The notes: a model not told the origin generated them from the letters alone. 64,000 bases of DNA from Microbulbifer sp. VAAF005 (GCF_030012985.1 NZ_CP120233.1:1240001-1304000); one strand, 5' to 3'; positions 1 to 11,529 are shown, numbered from the stretch's first letter. A program made the numbers and translations.

Positions 1-1
1 C

Positions 2-790
2 AGCAACAGCCTTGAGAAGTCCAACTCTCGCAATGTTATTGCTAAGTTACCCGGCAAAAAGTACGCAGATGAAACCATTGTTTACACTGCCCACTGGGAC
101 CACTTAGGGGTCAACAGAAATGCTTCTGGCGAAGACCATATCTTCAATGGCGCAGTGGACAATGCCACCGGCACCGCTGGACTACTTGCTCTTGCAGCCC
201 AAGCAGTAAAAGAGGATCAAGCTGATCGCTCCCTGGTATTCGTTGCAGTAACTGCTGAAGAGTCCGGTTTACTCGGCTCCAAATACTATGCCGCCAACCC
301 AGTTGAACCTCTGGAAAAGACGGTTGCCGGCTTTAACTTCGACGCTATGAATGTCTTGGGCCCCACCAAAGACATCACCGTCGTAGGCTTCGGCAGCAGC
401 GAGCTGGAAAATCTCTTAGAAGCAGCCGCCAAAAAGCAGGGCCGCTATCTGGCTGCTGAAGAGCACCCGGAACGCGGTTACTTCTATCGTTCAGATCATT
501 TCAGCCTGGCAAAAGAAGGCGTGCCAATGCTGTATTTTGATTCCGGTAGCGAAAACCATGAGCACGGCCGGGAGTGGGCACAATCCAAGGACAAGGAATA
601 TCTCAGCCAGCACTACCACAAGCCGGGAGATGAATACGACCCCAACTGGAACCTGAAAGGCGCTGCTATGAACTTGCAGCTGGGCCTGCAATTGGGCCTG
701 AAGTTGGCAAACAGCCGCGACTGGCCCAACTGGTATGAAGGCAATGAGTTCCGAGCTATTCGCGACGCCAGTGCCGAAAGCCGCAAATAA
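2..790 (+). CDS. M28 family zinc aminopeptidase, C-terminal part (5' end outside window)
   Basis: The reading frame is open from base 2, so the gene starts left of the window. The visible 262 residues hold the M28 metal ligands in order: His and Asp in AHWDHLG, Asp in GAVDNATG, the Glu-Glu pair in TAEESGLLGS, Asp in FNFDAMN, and the last His in HYHKPGDEYD. These proteins use two zinc ions to remove N-terminal residues from peptides and are usually exported, but the signal peptide region is not visible here. The frame ends at TAA and is followed by a strong hairpin. The family call is secure; substrate preference cannot be told. Confidence 0.93.
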   Translation, partial: SNSLEKSNSRNVIAKLPGKKYADETIVYTAHWDHLGVNRNASGEDHIFNGAVDNATGTAGLLALAAQAVKEDQADRSLVFVAVTAEESGLLGSKYYAANPVEPLEKTVAGFNFDAMNVLGPTKDITVVGFGSSELENLLEAAAKKQGRYLAAEEHPERGYFYRSDHFSLAKEGVPMLYFDSGSENHEHGREWAQSKDKEYLSQHYHKPGDEYDPNWNLKGAAMNLQLGLQLGLKLANSRDWPNWYEGNEFRAIRDASAESRK

Positions 791-818
791 CTAAGCAGGA
801 TACACATCCCGCTTTTCC

Positions 819-845
819 TTGGTGGCACCTCCTCGGTGCCACCAA
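819..845 (+). terminator. Hairpin after the M28 peptidase gene
   Basis: A perfect 11-bp inverted repeat (TTGGTGGCACC / GGTGCCACCAA, 5-base loop) starts 29 bases after the peptidase stop codon. There is no T run after it, so it is a weak intrinsic terminator or an RNA-stabilising hairpin. Confidence 0.5.
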
Positions 846-907
846 ACTTCCCACCCCAAACATCAACTCTGCATTAGCTGCAGGTGCCTCTCCCTGAATC
901 GAAACCA

Positions 908-943
908 ATAAAAAAAGCCCCACTGTCTCCAGCAGGGCCTTTT
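908..943 (-). terminator. Intrinsic terminator of the fadD gene
   Basis: On the minus strand a GGGC / GCCC stem is followed by a run of T residues, just downstream of the fadD stop codon. This is the classic rho-independent layout. Confidence 0.7.
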
Positions 944-974
944 ATGCGAATGAGCTCTTTAGCTAAATAGCGAC

Positions 975-2684
975 TTAAGCAGCGCTAGTAGCCTCAAGCT
1001 TTTTCAACTCTTCATCGCGAAGTTCGCGGCGTAAGATTTTACCCACATTAGTTTTGGGTAAGTCCTCACGGAACTCCACATGCTTCGGCACTTTGTAAGC
1101 CGTCATATGCTCACGGCAGTAGGCGACAACTTCATCTTCAGTCAAAGATGGATCAGCCTTCACCAGGAAGAGCTTCACCTGCTCACCACTTTTCTCATCC
1201 GGGATACCGATAGCGGCAGCTTCAGTGACCTTCGGATGCGCGCTGATCACGTCTTCAATTTCATTGGGATATACATTGAAACCGGACACAATAATCATGT
1301 CCTTCTTACGATCTACGATTTTGATGTAACCATCATCCTGAATAACAGCCATATCGCCGGTATTCAACCAACCCTCACTGTCGATGGTATCCGCTGTCGC
1401 TTCCGGACGCTGCCAGTAGCCTTTCATCACCTGAGGTCCGCGCACGCACAGCTCGCCAGGAGAGTTGTTTGGCAGGTCATTGCCATTCTCATCGACAACC
1501 TTGACCTCAGTACCGGGAACAGGAACACCCACTGTGCCCAGCTGAACACCATCAGTAGGGTTAAATGAAACAACCGGGGAGGTTTCAGTCATACCGTAAC
1601 CTTCCATGATCATACAGCCGGTCATTTCCTCCCAGCGCTTAGCCGTATCGCGAGTTAACGCCATGCCACCAGAAGCTGTTGAGTGCAATTTGCTGAAGTC
1701 CAGTTCAGCAAAATCCTTGTTGCGCATCAGGCCATTGAACAGGGTATTGAGCCCAACAAATCCGGTGAAACGCAGGCCTTTCAGCATCTTCACAAAACCC
1801 GGAATATCCCTCGGGTTGGGCACTAACAACGAGTGGTTGCCCGTGGAGAATAGGCACATGCAGTGGATGGTAAATGCGTAGATATGGTAAAGAGGCAAAG
1901 GTGCAATATAGAACTCCTCACCTTCTTTCATACCACTGGCAAATGCGATACGAACCTGCTCCATATTCGCAACCAGATTGCCATTTGTTAGCATTGCCCC
2001 TTTGGCAACCCCGGTAGTACCGCCGGTATACTGCAGAACCGCAATATCTTCTTTGGTGCGCTCAACATCCTTATGAGGACGCTCAGCGCCTTTTGCCATG
2101 GCATCGCGGAAGCTAACTTCATTGGCAAACGAAAATTCGGGCACCATTTTCTTAACGTACTTCGCCACACTGTTGATCAAGGTACGCTTCAGCGGACTGT
2201 GCAGATCCGCAATCTCAGTAACAATAACTTGTTTTACATCGGTTTCAGCAACCACCGCAGCAGCGGTATCGGCAATATTCGCCAGTACGATCAGAGCCTT
2301 GGCCCCTGAATCATTCAGCTGATGCTTAAGCTCGCGCTGCGTGTACAGCGGATTGGTATTTACTACAACCAGACCTGCGCGCAGTGCACCAAAAACAACT
2401 ACTGGGTACTGCAGCACGTTGGGCAGCTGGACAGCGATGCGATCACCGGGCTTCAAGTCGGTATGATTTTGTAAATAAGAGGCGAATTTTCCACTTAGCG
2501 TGTCAATATCATTGATTGAAAGTGTACGCCCCAGGCATGTGAAAGCCGGCCGGTCACCGAATTTGGCGCAAGCGCCTTTAAAGACATCAAGTATGCTGCG
2601 ATCAATGTCCAACTCTCTTCTCCCATTCCTGATTGTTGTCGTCGCTTGCCCACACCTTCCGTCTCCATAGGCGAAAGCTGCCAT
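975..2684 (-). CDS. fadD: Long-chain-fatty-acid--CoA ligase
   Basis: ATP-dependent acyl-CoA synthetase that converts fatty acids to acyl-CoA for beta-oxidation, usually at the inner face of the membrane. The 569-residue product has the adenylate-forming P-loop YTGGTTGVAKGA (about residue 218), the GYGMTETSPV motif, the TGDMAVIQDDGYIKIVDRKKDMI linker region (seen as TGD and DRKKDMI) and the C-terminal NVGKILRRELRDE lysine motif. It closely resembles pseudomonad FadD from about residue 28 onward. The first 27 or so residues do not look like a FadD N-terminus, which normally has an FWxDKYPxGI-type segment, so the start or the sequence there may be wrong. It is a single gene with its own terminator. 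Confidence 0.93.
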   Translation of the reverse strand: MAAFAYGDGRCGQATTTIRNGRRELDIDRSILDVFKGACAKFGDRPAFTCLGRTLSINDIDTLSGKFASYLQNHTDLKPGDRIAVQLPNVLQYPVVVFGALRAGLVVVNTNPLYTQRELKHQLNDSGAKALIVLANIADTAAAVVAETDVKQVIVTEIADLHSPLKRTLINSVAKYVKKMVPEFSFANEVSFRDAMAKGAERPHKDVERTKEDIAVLQYTGGTTGVAKGAMLTNGNLVANMEQVRIAFASGMKEGEEFYIAPLPLYHIYAFTIHCMCLFSTGNHSLLVPNPRDIPGFVKMLKGLRFTGFVGLNTLFNGLMRNKDFAELDFSKLHSTASGGMALTRDTAKRWEEMTGCMIMEGYGMTETSPVVSFNPTDGVQLGTVGVPVPGTEVKVVDENGNDLPNNSPGELCVRGPQVMKGYWQRPEATADTIDSEGWLNTGDMAVIQDDGYIKIVDRKKDMIIVSGFNVYPNEIEDVISAHPKVTEAAAIGIPDEKSGEQVKLFLVKADPSLTEDEVVAYCREHMTAYKVPKHVEFREDLPKTNVGKILRRELRDEELKKLEATSAA

Positions 2685-2761
2685 ATCTCTGGGCGAGCGA
2701 GAATTTATTTATTGTTTGTAGTATCTTTGAGATGGTGAAAAAGAAGGTTTAAAACCTCTCT

Positions 2762-3097
2762 TTACCGATCTCCCTCTTCACTATTCGCAGGAAATAAACC
2801 TGCCAATGCTGCGGCCAACTCGCGATTTCCAGAATATTGAACATCCCCCAAAAGGAAGGCGTGACGCCCACTTAATTGACCGTCCAATATAGCACTGAGA
2901 GTGCTGTTTTCCATTTCCAATGTTAGTTCTGGATTATCAGTCTGACCAAATTCGGAAATCACTTTGTAATTTTTAGATACTTCGGTGACATAAACATAGA
3001 AGTCACAGGCATCTGGCAGCCGGAACTGTACCCGAGCCAGCGGGTACGAACAAGCTAAGTGACACAGGCGCTCTTGAACCGAATCCGGCAATTGCAT
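2762..3097 (-). CDS. Small SCP2-like (sterol carrier type) protein
   Basis: A 111-residue soluble protein with no signal peptide or membrane segment. The central part (TLEMENSTLSAILDG, then GDVQYSGNRELAAALAGLF) resembles the second half of an SCP2 lipid-binding domain, in which a short linker before a final helix closes the hydrophobic pocket. It sits between fadD and an acyl-CoA dehydrogenase on the same strand, which fits a role in handling acyl chains, but that role is inferred from context. The domain call is by eye and is moderate. Confidence 0.65.
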   Translation of the reverse strand: MQLPDSVQERLCHLACSYPLARVQFRLPDACDFYVYVTEVSKNYKVISEFGQTDNPELTLEMENSTLSAILDGQLSGRHAFLLGDVQYSGNRELAAALAGLFPANSEEGDR

Positions 3098-3131
3098 CGG
3101 AAATTCTCCGTTTAAGCCGCTTTATTACTCA

Positions 3132-3165
3132 CAAAAAAACCGCCGGCATTTGCCGGCGGTTTTAA
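3132..3165 (-). terminator. Intrinsic terminator of the acyl-CoA dehydrogenase gene
   Basis: A 10-bp GC-rich stem (ACCGCCGGCA / TGCCGGCGGT, 2-base loop) is followed on the minus strand by seven T residues, 14 bases after the dehydrogenase stop codon. Confidence 0.9.
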
Positions 3166-3178
3166 TTTCAGAGCGGGA

Positions 3179-4972
3179 TCAGAATGCAAAATGCTCGGCA
3201 TCCAATTCCATCAAGTTGCCTGCTCCACTCAACATGGACGTTGCGTGGCTGGAAGTGCGAGGAAGGATACGTTCGAAGAAGAAACGCGCGGTAGTAATTT
3301 TCGCCTTGTAGAAATCTTCTTCTCCAGTGCCCGCTGCCAGTTTTTCATTGGCAACTTTAGCCGCCTGTGCCCACAGGAAGGCCAGTACGGTGTAGCCGGA
3401 GAACATCAGGTAATCTACGGAAGCAGCACCTACTTCGTCTGGGTTTTCCATAGCTTTGCCGCCAACGTGCAAGGTCAGGTCGCCCCACTGTTTGTTCAGC
3501 TCTTGCAACTTAGCAACGAATGGCGCCAGTGCTTCGTTATCAATTTCCGCCTGGCAGAATTTGTGAACCTGCTTGGTGAAACCGCGCAGCAATTCGCCCT
3601 GGGTCATCAGAACCTTACGGCCCAACAGATCCAGAGCCTGAATACCAGTGGTGCCTTCATAGATAGTGGAGATACGCGCATCACGTACGTTTTGCTCCAC
3701 GCCCCACTCGGCAATATAACCGTGGCCACCAAAGCACTGCATACCCAGGTTGGCAGATTCAAAACCGGCTTCAGTCAAAAACGCTTTCGCGATCGGCGTC
3801 AGGAACGCCAGCATATCGTCAGCGGCTTTCTTCGCGTCAGCATCGCCTTTGTGAGTGATATCAACCAGCTGTGCACACTTAACAACCAGCATACGACCAC
3901 CTTCGGAGAAGGCTTTCTGGGTCATCAGCATGCGGCGCACGTCAGGGTGAACAATAATCGGGTCAGCCGGGCCTTCCGGGTTTTTCACGCCCGACAGAGA
4001 ACGCATTTGCAGGCGATCTTTTGCGTAAGCCAGGGACTTCTGGAAACCGATCTCGGAGTGAGCCAGGCCTTGCAGAGCAGTGCCCAGGCGCGCAGTGTTC
4101 ATAAAGGTGAACATGTAGCTCAGGCCTTTATTCTGCTCGCCGATCAGGAAGCCTTTAGCACCGTCAAAGTTCAGCACTGCAGTGGCGTTGCCGTGAATAC
4201 CCATTTTGTGCTCGAGGGAACCACATACCACACCGTTGCGCTCACCGGCAGAGCCATCAGCGTTCGGCAGGAACTTGGGTACGATAAACAGGGAGATACC
4301 CTTGGTGCCAGCAGGTGCGTCTGGCAGGCGGGCGAGTACGATATGAACAATGTTGTCAGTCATATCGTGCTCACCGGCGGAGATAAAGATCTTAGTGCCG
4401 GTAATCGCGTAGGAGCCATCTTCATTCGGCTCGGCCTTGGTGCGCAGAATACCCAGATCAGTACCGCAGTGAGGCTCGGTCAGACACATAGTGCCGGTCC
4501 AGCTACCTTCAACCAGCTTGGTCAGGTAAACCTGCTTCTGCTCTTCAGTACCGTGCTCTTCCAGGGTGTTCATGGCACCGTGGGACAAGCCGGGGTACAT
4601 GCCCCAGGACCAGTTGGCGGTGCCAACCATCTCGCTCATGATAGTACCGAGCGAGGGCGGCAGGCCCTGGCCACCGTACTCAGGATCGTGAGGCAGCGCA
4701 GCCCAGCCACCCTCTACAAACTGCTGGTAAGCTTCTTTAAAGCCTTCCGGGGTAGTAACTTCACCGTCTTTCCAGGTGCAACCTTGCTGGTCGCCAATTT
4801 GGTTCAGTGGTGCAATAACGTTTTCACAAAACTTTGCACCCTCTTCCAGGATGGCATCCACGACATCAGGAGTAGCCTCCTCATATCCAAGTGACTCATA
4901 ATGCTTTTCTGAGTCCAGCATCTCGCGCATTACGAAACGCAAATCACGCAGTGGCATTTTGATATCGGTCAT
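3179..4972 (-). CDS. Acyl-CoA dehydrogenase (large, DmdC/AidB-like subfamily)
   Basis: FAD flavoenzyme that introduces a trans-2,3 double bond into acyl-CoA and passes electrons to ETF. At 597 residues it is longer than the 380-residue classic type and matches the large subfamily common in pseudomonads and also used for 3-methylmercaptopropionyl-CoA. Visible marks are CLTEPHCGTDLG (FAD/substrate loop), GTKIFISAGEHD, the GGHGY segment and IYEGTTGIQ, which carries the catalytic Glu. An extra C-terminal domain follows (about residues 450-597). The AraC-type gene upstream on the same strand may control it. Exact chain-length preference cannot be read from the sequence. Confidence 0.92.
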   Translation of the reverse strand: MTDIKMPLRDLRFVMREMLDSEKHYESLGYEEATPDVVDAILEEGAKFCENVIAPLNQIGDQQGCTWKDGEVTTPEGFKEAYQQFVEGGWAALPHDPEYGGQGLPPSLGTIMSEMVGTANWSWGMYPGLSHGAMNTLEEHGTEEQKQVYLTKLVEGSWTGTMCLTEPHCGTDLGILRTKAEPNEDGSYAITGTKIFISAGEHDMTDNIVHIVLARLPDAPAGTKGISLFIVPKFLPNADGSAGERNGVVCGSLEHKMGIHGNATAVLNFDGAKGFLIGEQNKGLSYMFTFMNTARLGTALQGLAHSEIGFQKSLAYAKDRLQMRSLSGVKNPEGPADPIIVHPDVRRMLMTQKAFSEGGRMLVVKCAQLVDITHKGDADAKKAADDMLAFLTPIAKAFLTEAGFESANLGMQCFGGHGYIAEWGVEQNVRDARISTIYEGTTGIQALDLLGRKVLMTQGELLRGFTKQVHKFCQAEIDNEALAPFVAKLQELNKQWGDLTLHVGGKAMENPDEVGAASVDYLMFSGYTVLAFLWAQAAKVANEKLAAGTGEEDFYKAKITTARFFFERILPRTSSHATSMLSGAGNLMELDAEHFAF

Positions 4973-5150
4973 CCTGATAACCTCAATTCGCTTATGTTTG
5001 GGACCGGAGGTAAAACCATCCAGTCATATTTATGACTAATTTCTAAGATTGGTTCATCATAGTAGTAAGCGAGCAGCCCCCTCTATGGCCAAACCCGTCC
5101 AAAGCGGTGACAAATCGAGGCGAGAGGATGAAAAAAGGTGACTGGCCCAG

Positions 5151-6221
5151 TCAAATATCCAGGCCAGCTGCGGCGCGACCACCCCGGCGATACTCGCCTG
5201 GCGTAATTCCCGTCCACTTTTTGAAGGCGCGGAAGAAAGCACTGGATTCATCGAACCCAAGCATCTCTGCGATCTGCCCATTGGAAAGATCCGGGCAGCT
5301 CAGGTAGTGGAAAGCCGCTTCCATCCGACATTCGTCTTTGAGCTTCTGGTAGGAGGTGCCCTCCTGTTGCAGGCGACGACGCAACGTGGTGACCGACATA
5401 TTGAGCCTCTCCGCCACCGCCTCTGCGGCAGGCATGGACTCACTCACGTCCCGGTTCAAAATGGTTTTCACTTTGGTCTTGATACTATTGGCACTGCCGT
5501 CGCTAATTACCAGGTGATAAGGAGCGGTGCGAATAAAGTCCTCGACCATCTGCGGGCTTTGCACCACAGGGTATTCCAGGTAGCGGGTATCGTATTCGAG
5601 CGCATTAAACGGCTGCTCAAATAACAACTCATTGGCCTCACTCTGTGCGAGACTGCGAAACTCTTCCGGGCAAGCAAATGAAAAGTGCAGCCTGGCCAGC
5701 GGAATCTCCCGCCCTGCCAGCCAGCAATAAAACCTGTGCCAAACCGCTAAGGTTGTACGTACCACACTGGGGCTTGTGTTATTCAGCAGCTGCTCAAATT
5801 CGCCTTTGCCCAGCGAACTGATCCCGCAAATTTCAACCCGCTCGCGCCCATGGCCACCTTCTCCGAGTACCGGCTTCACCTTAAAACCTCGGCAGATTTC
5901 CATAAATTCGGCACAGAGCGTAATCGCCTGGCGGAGGGTTGCACAGTTCACCACCGCCAGACACAACAAGCGAAAAGACCCGGAACGGACCCTTCCACCG
6001 CTAAGCATGCCAAACCACTCATTTTGCGCCAGCCACATCACGCGCTGGTACAAGCGGCCGTACTTCACTGCTGAAAATGCGGATACGCCCTGCAATTCAG
6101 ACTCATCGATATCGACAGAAGCTAAAAGCTCCTTGCGATCACACCCATGCTTGGTCGCCTCTTCGAGCAGTCGCTCGAGGTAGGCGATAGGGATGCGAAT
6201 ATCCTCTTCCGTTGACGCCAT
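5151..6221 (-). CDS. AraC-family transcriptional regulator
   Basis: A 356-residue regulator of the OruR/ArgR-like AraC group. The N-terminal 230 or so residues form the ligand-sensing domain (Arabinose_bd type, with GMLSGGRVRSGSFRLLC). The C-terminal 100 residues hold two helix-turn-helix motifs, the first around AEAVAERLNMSVTTLRRRLQ and the second around GFDESSAFFRAFKKWTGITP. It is transcribed toward the acyl-CoA dehydrogenase gene with a 178-base gap. Control of that gene is likely but inferred. Confidence 0.92.
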   Translation of the reverse strand: MASTEEDIRIPIAYLERLLEEATKHGCDRKELLASVDIDESELQGVSAFSAVKYGRLYQRVMWLAQNEWFGMLSGGRVRSGSFRLLCLAVVNCATLRQAITLCAEFMEICRGFKVKPVLGEGGHGRERVEICGISSLGKGEFEQLLNNTSPSVVRTTLAVWHRFYCWLAGREIPLARLHFSFACPEEFRSLAQSEANELLFEQPFNALEYDTRYLEYPVVQSPQMVEDFIRTAPYHLVISDGSANSIKTKVKTILNRDVSESMPAAEAVAERLNMSVTTLRRRLQQEGTSYQKLKDECRMEAAFHYLSCPDLSNGQIAEMLGFDESSAFFRAFKKWTGITPGEYRRGGRAAAGLDI

Positions 6222-6224
6222 CTA

Positions 6225-6425
6225 TTATTTACGCCTGCGCAACCAATTCAATAAAGCCCCGCACCCAAACGCCAGAGCAATGATGACAAGCAATATCACC
6301 AACAGAAGAATGAAATAGGTGACAACATCCTTAACGGGCAGGTCCCAGCTGTAGACTGCCGCCACTACAAAGGCGACACAGGCGAGGACACTGGTAATAA
6401 AGGAGCGGCGACTTCTTTTAGCCAT
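6225..6425 (-). CDS. Small inner-membrane protein, function unknown
   Basis: A 66-residue protein beginning MAKRSRRSF. I chose this internal ATG over a longer frame to 6569 because the extra N-terminus looks non-coding. It has two hydrophobic segments (about residues 9-25 and 34-60) separated by a short polar turn, with a basic N-terminus and a RRRK tail, so both ends probably face the cytoplasm. It ends 3 bases before the AraC regulator start and could be cotranscribed with it. I do not recognise a family. Confidence 0.6.
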   Translation of the reverse strand: MAKRSRRSFITSVLACVAFVVAAVYSWDLPVKDVVTYFILLLVILLVIIALAFGCGALLNWLRRRK

Positions 6426-6568
6426 GACGATCTGGATACATTGATTTTCAAAACAGGTGAGACTGCCACATTTTGTGGCGCTACCATTGTATTGTCGGCA
6501 CCCAGTACCGACGCGGCGTCGAATCGTGAGGGATTGGCCGGTTCCTGTCAACGCCGCAGGAGGCACCA

Positions 6569-6694
6569 ATGAGCAGAAGAATGCTGGAACCAGAGGATCG
6601 AGCCACGCTGTTAAGGCTTTTGCACTGGCTTATGTGCCTGACCGCCATTATATCGTTAATACTGTTGGGAATCGCCTTTTTTGCCCCTAGCTGA
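6569..6694 (+). CDS. 41-residue single-pass membrane peptide
   Basis: A short frame starting ATG at 6569 with a perfect AGGAGG ribosome-binding site 5 bases upstream. The product begins MSRRMLEPEDRATLLRLLHW and ends in a hydrophobic segment (LMCLTAIISLILLGIAFF) followed by APS. It is transcribed divergently from the 66-residue membrane gene across a 143-base gap, and its last 8 bases overlap the convergent 3' end of fumC. The strong ribosome-binding site and membrane-like tail support a real small protein; there is no known function. Confidence 0.6.
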   Translation: MSRRMLEPEDRATLLRLLHWLMCLTAIISLILLGIAFFAPS

Positions 6695-8072
6695 TCAACC
6701 CACCCTTAGCCAAATGGGCGGGATCTAACAATTCCTCAAGCGTTTCTCTATCCAGGTCCGTCATTTCAACAGCAACATCCAGCACTGGCCTACAGCTGGC
6801 ATAGGCGGCCTTGGCAATCTCCGCCGCTTTCAGGTAGCCAATCACTGGGTTAAGGGAGGTCACTAAAATGGGGTTGCGGCCCAGGGTTCCCTCAATATGC
6901 GCCCGATTCACCGCGAAACTGGCAACGGCTCGATCAGCCAGTAGGGTCGATGCATTGGCGAGCAGGTTAATACTTTCCAGCAGCGTACTGCCTACTAAAG
7001 GCAACATAACATTCAATTGAAAATTGCCGCTCTGTCCCGCCACGGTCACTGCGGTGTCATTACCCATCACCCGGGCACAAACCATAGTAACTGATTCGGC
7101 AATAACCGGATTCACTTTGCCCGGCATAATGCTGCTCCCTGGCTGCAAGGCCTCCAGGGCGATTTCGGAGAGACCAGCAAGGGGACCGCTGTTCATCCAA
7201 CGCAAGTCATTGGCAATTTTCATCAGGGAAACTGCCAACACCTTGAGCTGCCCGGACAATTCCACCGACGTATCCTGACTGGAAATTGCGGTAAAAAAGT
7301 TCTCTGCCGGGCGAAACTGATGAGATGTGTGAGCGCTGATTTTTTGCGCGAACAGCTCGGCAAAATCCGGGTGAGCATTGAGCCCGGTACCAATCGCCGT
7401 ACCGCCTTGAGCCAGCTGGGCAAGCCGAGGCATTACCGCGCGAATTCTCTCCCGGCACGCCTCTATTTGCGCAGCCCAACCTCCAACCTCCTGCGCCATT
7501 GTCATAGGCACTGCATCCATCAGATGGGTGCGACCGGTTTTTACAATACTTTCAAGCTCCGTGGACTTGTCGCACAAGTCAGTGTGCAAATGGCGCAACG
7601 CAGGCAGCAGGGTGTCTCGCACTGCAAGCAGGGCGGACACATGAATTGCGGTGGGAACCACGTCATTACTGCTCTGACTCATATTCACGTGATCATTGGG
7701 GCTGATGGTTTGATCACTGTGCTTTTCTGCGAGGTGAGCGAGCACCTCATTAACATTCATATTTGAGCTGGTACCAGAACCTGTCTGGTAAATATCGACG
7801 GGAAAATGAGTGGCATACTCCTCATCACCGAGACTGTCGCAGGCATTGATAATGGCCTCAGCTTGCGCTTTATCCAACAACCCCAAGTCCCGGTTGGCCT
7901 CCGCAGCAGATTTCTTTATCAACACAATGGCGCGGATAAACTCTGCCGGCAAGCCGTGACCACTGACAGGAAAATTCTCCACGGCGCGCTGGGTTTGCGC
8001 GCCATACATCGCCTCAGTCGGCACCTGAACTTCGCCCAGGCTGTCCTTTTCAGTGCGGAATTCGCCACCCAT
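6687..8072 (-). CDS. fumC: Fumarate hydratase class II
   Basis: Iron-independent fumarase of the TCA cycle, interconverting fumarate and L-malate as a homotetramer. The 461-residue product has TGSGTSSNMNVNEV, SQSSNDVVPTAIH, the catalytic-His region GRTHLMDAVP and the superfamily signature GSSIMPGKVNP. Length and motif order match FumC rather than argininosuccinate lyase or aspartase. It stands alone, convergent with the 41-residue ORF with an 8-base overlap at the 3' end. Confidence 0.96.
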   Translation of the reverse strand: MGGEFRTEKDSLGEVQVPTEAMYGAQTQRAVENFPVSGHGLPAEFIRAIVLIKKSAAEANRDLGLLDKAQAEAIINACDSLGDEEYATHFPVDIYQTGSGTSSNMNVNEVLAHLAEKHSDQTISPNDHVNMSQSSNDVVPTAIHVSALLAVRDTLLPALRHLHTDLCDKSTELESIVKTGRTHLMDAVPMTMAQEVGGWAAQIEACRERIRAVMPRLAQLAQGGTAIGTGLNAHPDFAELFAQKISAHTSHQFRPAENFFTAISSQDTSVELSGQLKVLAVSLMKIANDLRWMNSGPLAGLSEIALEALQPGSSIMPGKVNPVIAESVTMVCARVMGNDTAVTVAGQSGNFQLNVMLPLVGSTLLESINLLANASTLLADRAVASFAVNRAHIEGTLGRNPILVTSLNPVIGYLKAAEIAKAAYASCRPVLDVAVEMTDLDRETLEELLDPAHLAKGGLIS

Positions 8073-8130
8073 TTCACTCTCCCCAGATGCGCTTAATGCA
8101 TCGACAGAAGGTTATTTAGCCGCTGCAGCC

Positions 8131-8577
8131 CTACTCGACCACGACGGTAATTTTCTTGGACATCACAGGCTCTTTATGTGGCACATGCATATAGTTGCCC
8201 AGAACCAGTTGTAGCGTATGTTTGCCGGGTGGCAAGGTAACTTGAGTCTCGGTTTGCCCGCCACCAAAGTGAATGATGTTCTTACTCGCCGGCAAAGGCT
8301 TGCTCATATCCGGCATATCATCCACATCAATCAGCAGATGATGGTGGCCGGTATTCTCTTGATTGGTACCCGCCGGTGCCACCCCCATACCAGACAAACC
8401 AAACTTCACCGTAAATGTCTGGGGCACCTTCTCTCCATCTTTCGGCGAGATAATATAGACCTTGGCATCTGCTGGGGCCTTACTGCTCATATCCATTTTG
8501 CTTTCGTGCTCAGACGCATGTAACAGCGGCGACAACATCAGTGCGCTGGCAAACAGCAGAGAACTGGATTTAATCAT
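8131..8577 (-). CDS. Exported DUF4399 domain protein
   Basis: A 148-residue protein with a clear signal peptide (MIKSSSLLFASALMLSPLLHA, cut after HASEH-like residues). The mature part carries the DUF4399 pattern: VYIISPKDGEKVPQTFTVKFGLSGMGVAPAG (in parts), then GHHHLLID, HFGGGQTE, and the LPPGKHTLQLVLGNYMH strand region. The His-rich loop suggests metal contact, but no function is established. It is a single gene with its own upstream region. Confidence 0.85.
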   Translation of the reverse strand: MIKSSSLLFASALMLSPLLHASEHESKMDMSSKAPADAKVYIISPKDGEKVPQTFTVKFGLSGMGVAPAGTNQENTGHHHLLIDVDDMPDMSKPLPASKNIIHFGGGQTETQVTLPPGKHTLQLVLGNYMHVPHKEPVMSKKITVVVE

Positions 8578-8829
8578 GTGTATTCCTTCCTGATAGGGCG
8601 CCCAGATCGCGCCAATTCTTATAATCTGGCTTTACAGCTTCTCGGCCGCGGCACCTTGGTACCGTTCGGCAAAGACACTTTAACAGACCAAAGTTTCAGT
8701 TCCAGAGACTATCAGGGAATATAGTTGCGGAAAGAAAAAGAGAGATAGGATTTGTGACAGCGCTACTTATTTAAATCTGCTTTGCGGCAATTAGGCAAGA
8801 GAGAGCCCGGACCAACCGGGCCAGAAAAA

Positions 8830-9273
8830 TCAGATACTCACCCGACCCTCTTGGGTCCATTCGCAGCGAACCTGCATATCGCCGCTGCCAGGCTCGTGAT
8901 AGAGGCCAGCGGACTCCCAGCTGAAAGAGTGAACGCCGGAAAGCTCAGTTTCCAAATGCACAGTTGCCGAAACCCAATACATACTCTTCAGCAACTCTTC
9001 AAACTTCTGTATCCACAAATCCCACTCGTATTCTACCGCCCGATAGGAAGCGCCAAAGTGGATAACATCGGTTTGGTACTGAGATTGCTTCACCTTAATG
9101 GTGGGAATAGCAAACATATCCCGGCACAGGAATGGCCATTCATCAGCACTGGGCAGAGCGAGCACAGCATTGCGGTTCACCCTGCGCCGATCGCTGCCGC
9201 CAGCGAGGCTATTGCTGTCTTTGATACAACCGTAAACGATGGATTCCTGATCGCCCTGAAGCATTAATTCCAT
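8830..9273 (-). CDS. Conserved hypothetical cytoplasmic protein
   Basis: A 147-residue protein with no signal peptide or membrane segment. It is rich in aromatic and acidic residues (EWPFLCRDMFAIPTIKV, VEYEWDLWIQKFEELLKSMYW in parts). Composition and the clean frame look like a real gene, but I recognise no domain. It lies alone between the DUF4399 gene and ligA. Confidence 0.65.
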   Translation of the reverse strand: MELMLQGDQESIVYGCIKDSNSLAGGSDRRRVNRNAVLALPSADEWPFLCRDMFAIPTIKVKQSQYQTDVIHFGASYRAVEYEWDLWIQKFEELLKSMYWVSATVHLETELSGVHSFSWESAGLYHEPGSGDMQVRCEWTQEGRVSI

Positions 9274-9441
9274 TCCTTACCACAGTGCCACTGGACATCA
9301 GGTACCCAGGGCAAAACAGATCTAAGGCATCAACTTTAACGGCGAAGCGACCAGAAAGCCACAAAACAAAACACGAACCTGCAAAGTGCTCAAAAGTTCG
9401 GCTATTCAGTTACTAATGGTGCCCCGCCTAAAATACCAGGA

Positions 9442-11529
<2,088 letters not shown>

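Noticed and set aside
3191..4894. 567-residue frame antisense to the acyl-CoA dehydrogenase
   Set aside because: It is a shadow of a GC-rich coding strand, with no domain and composition of a reverse frame; the dehydrogenase is certain.
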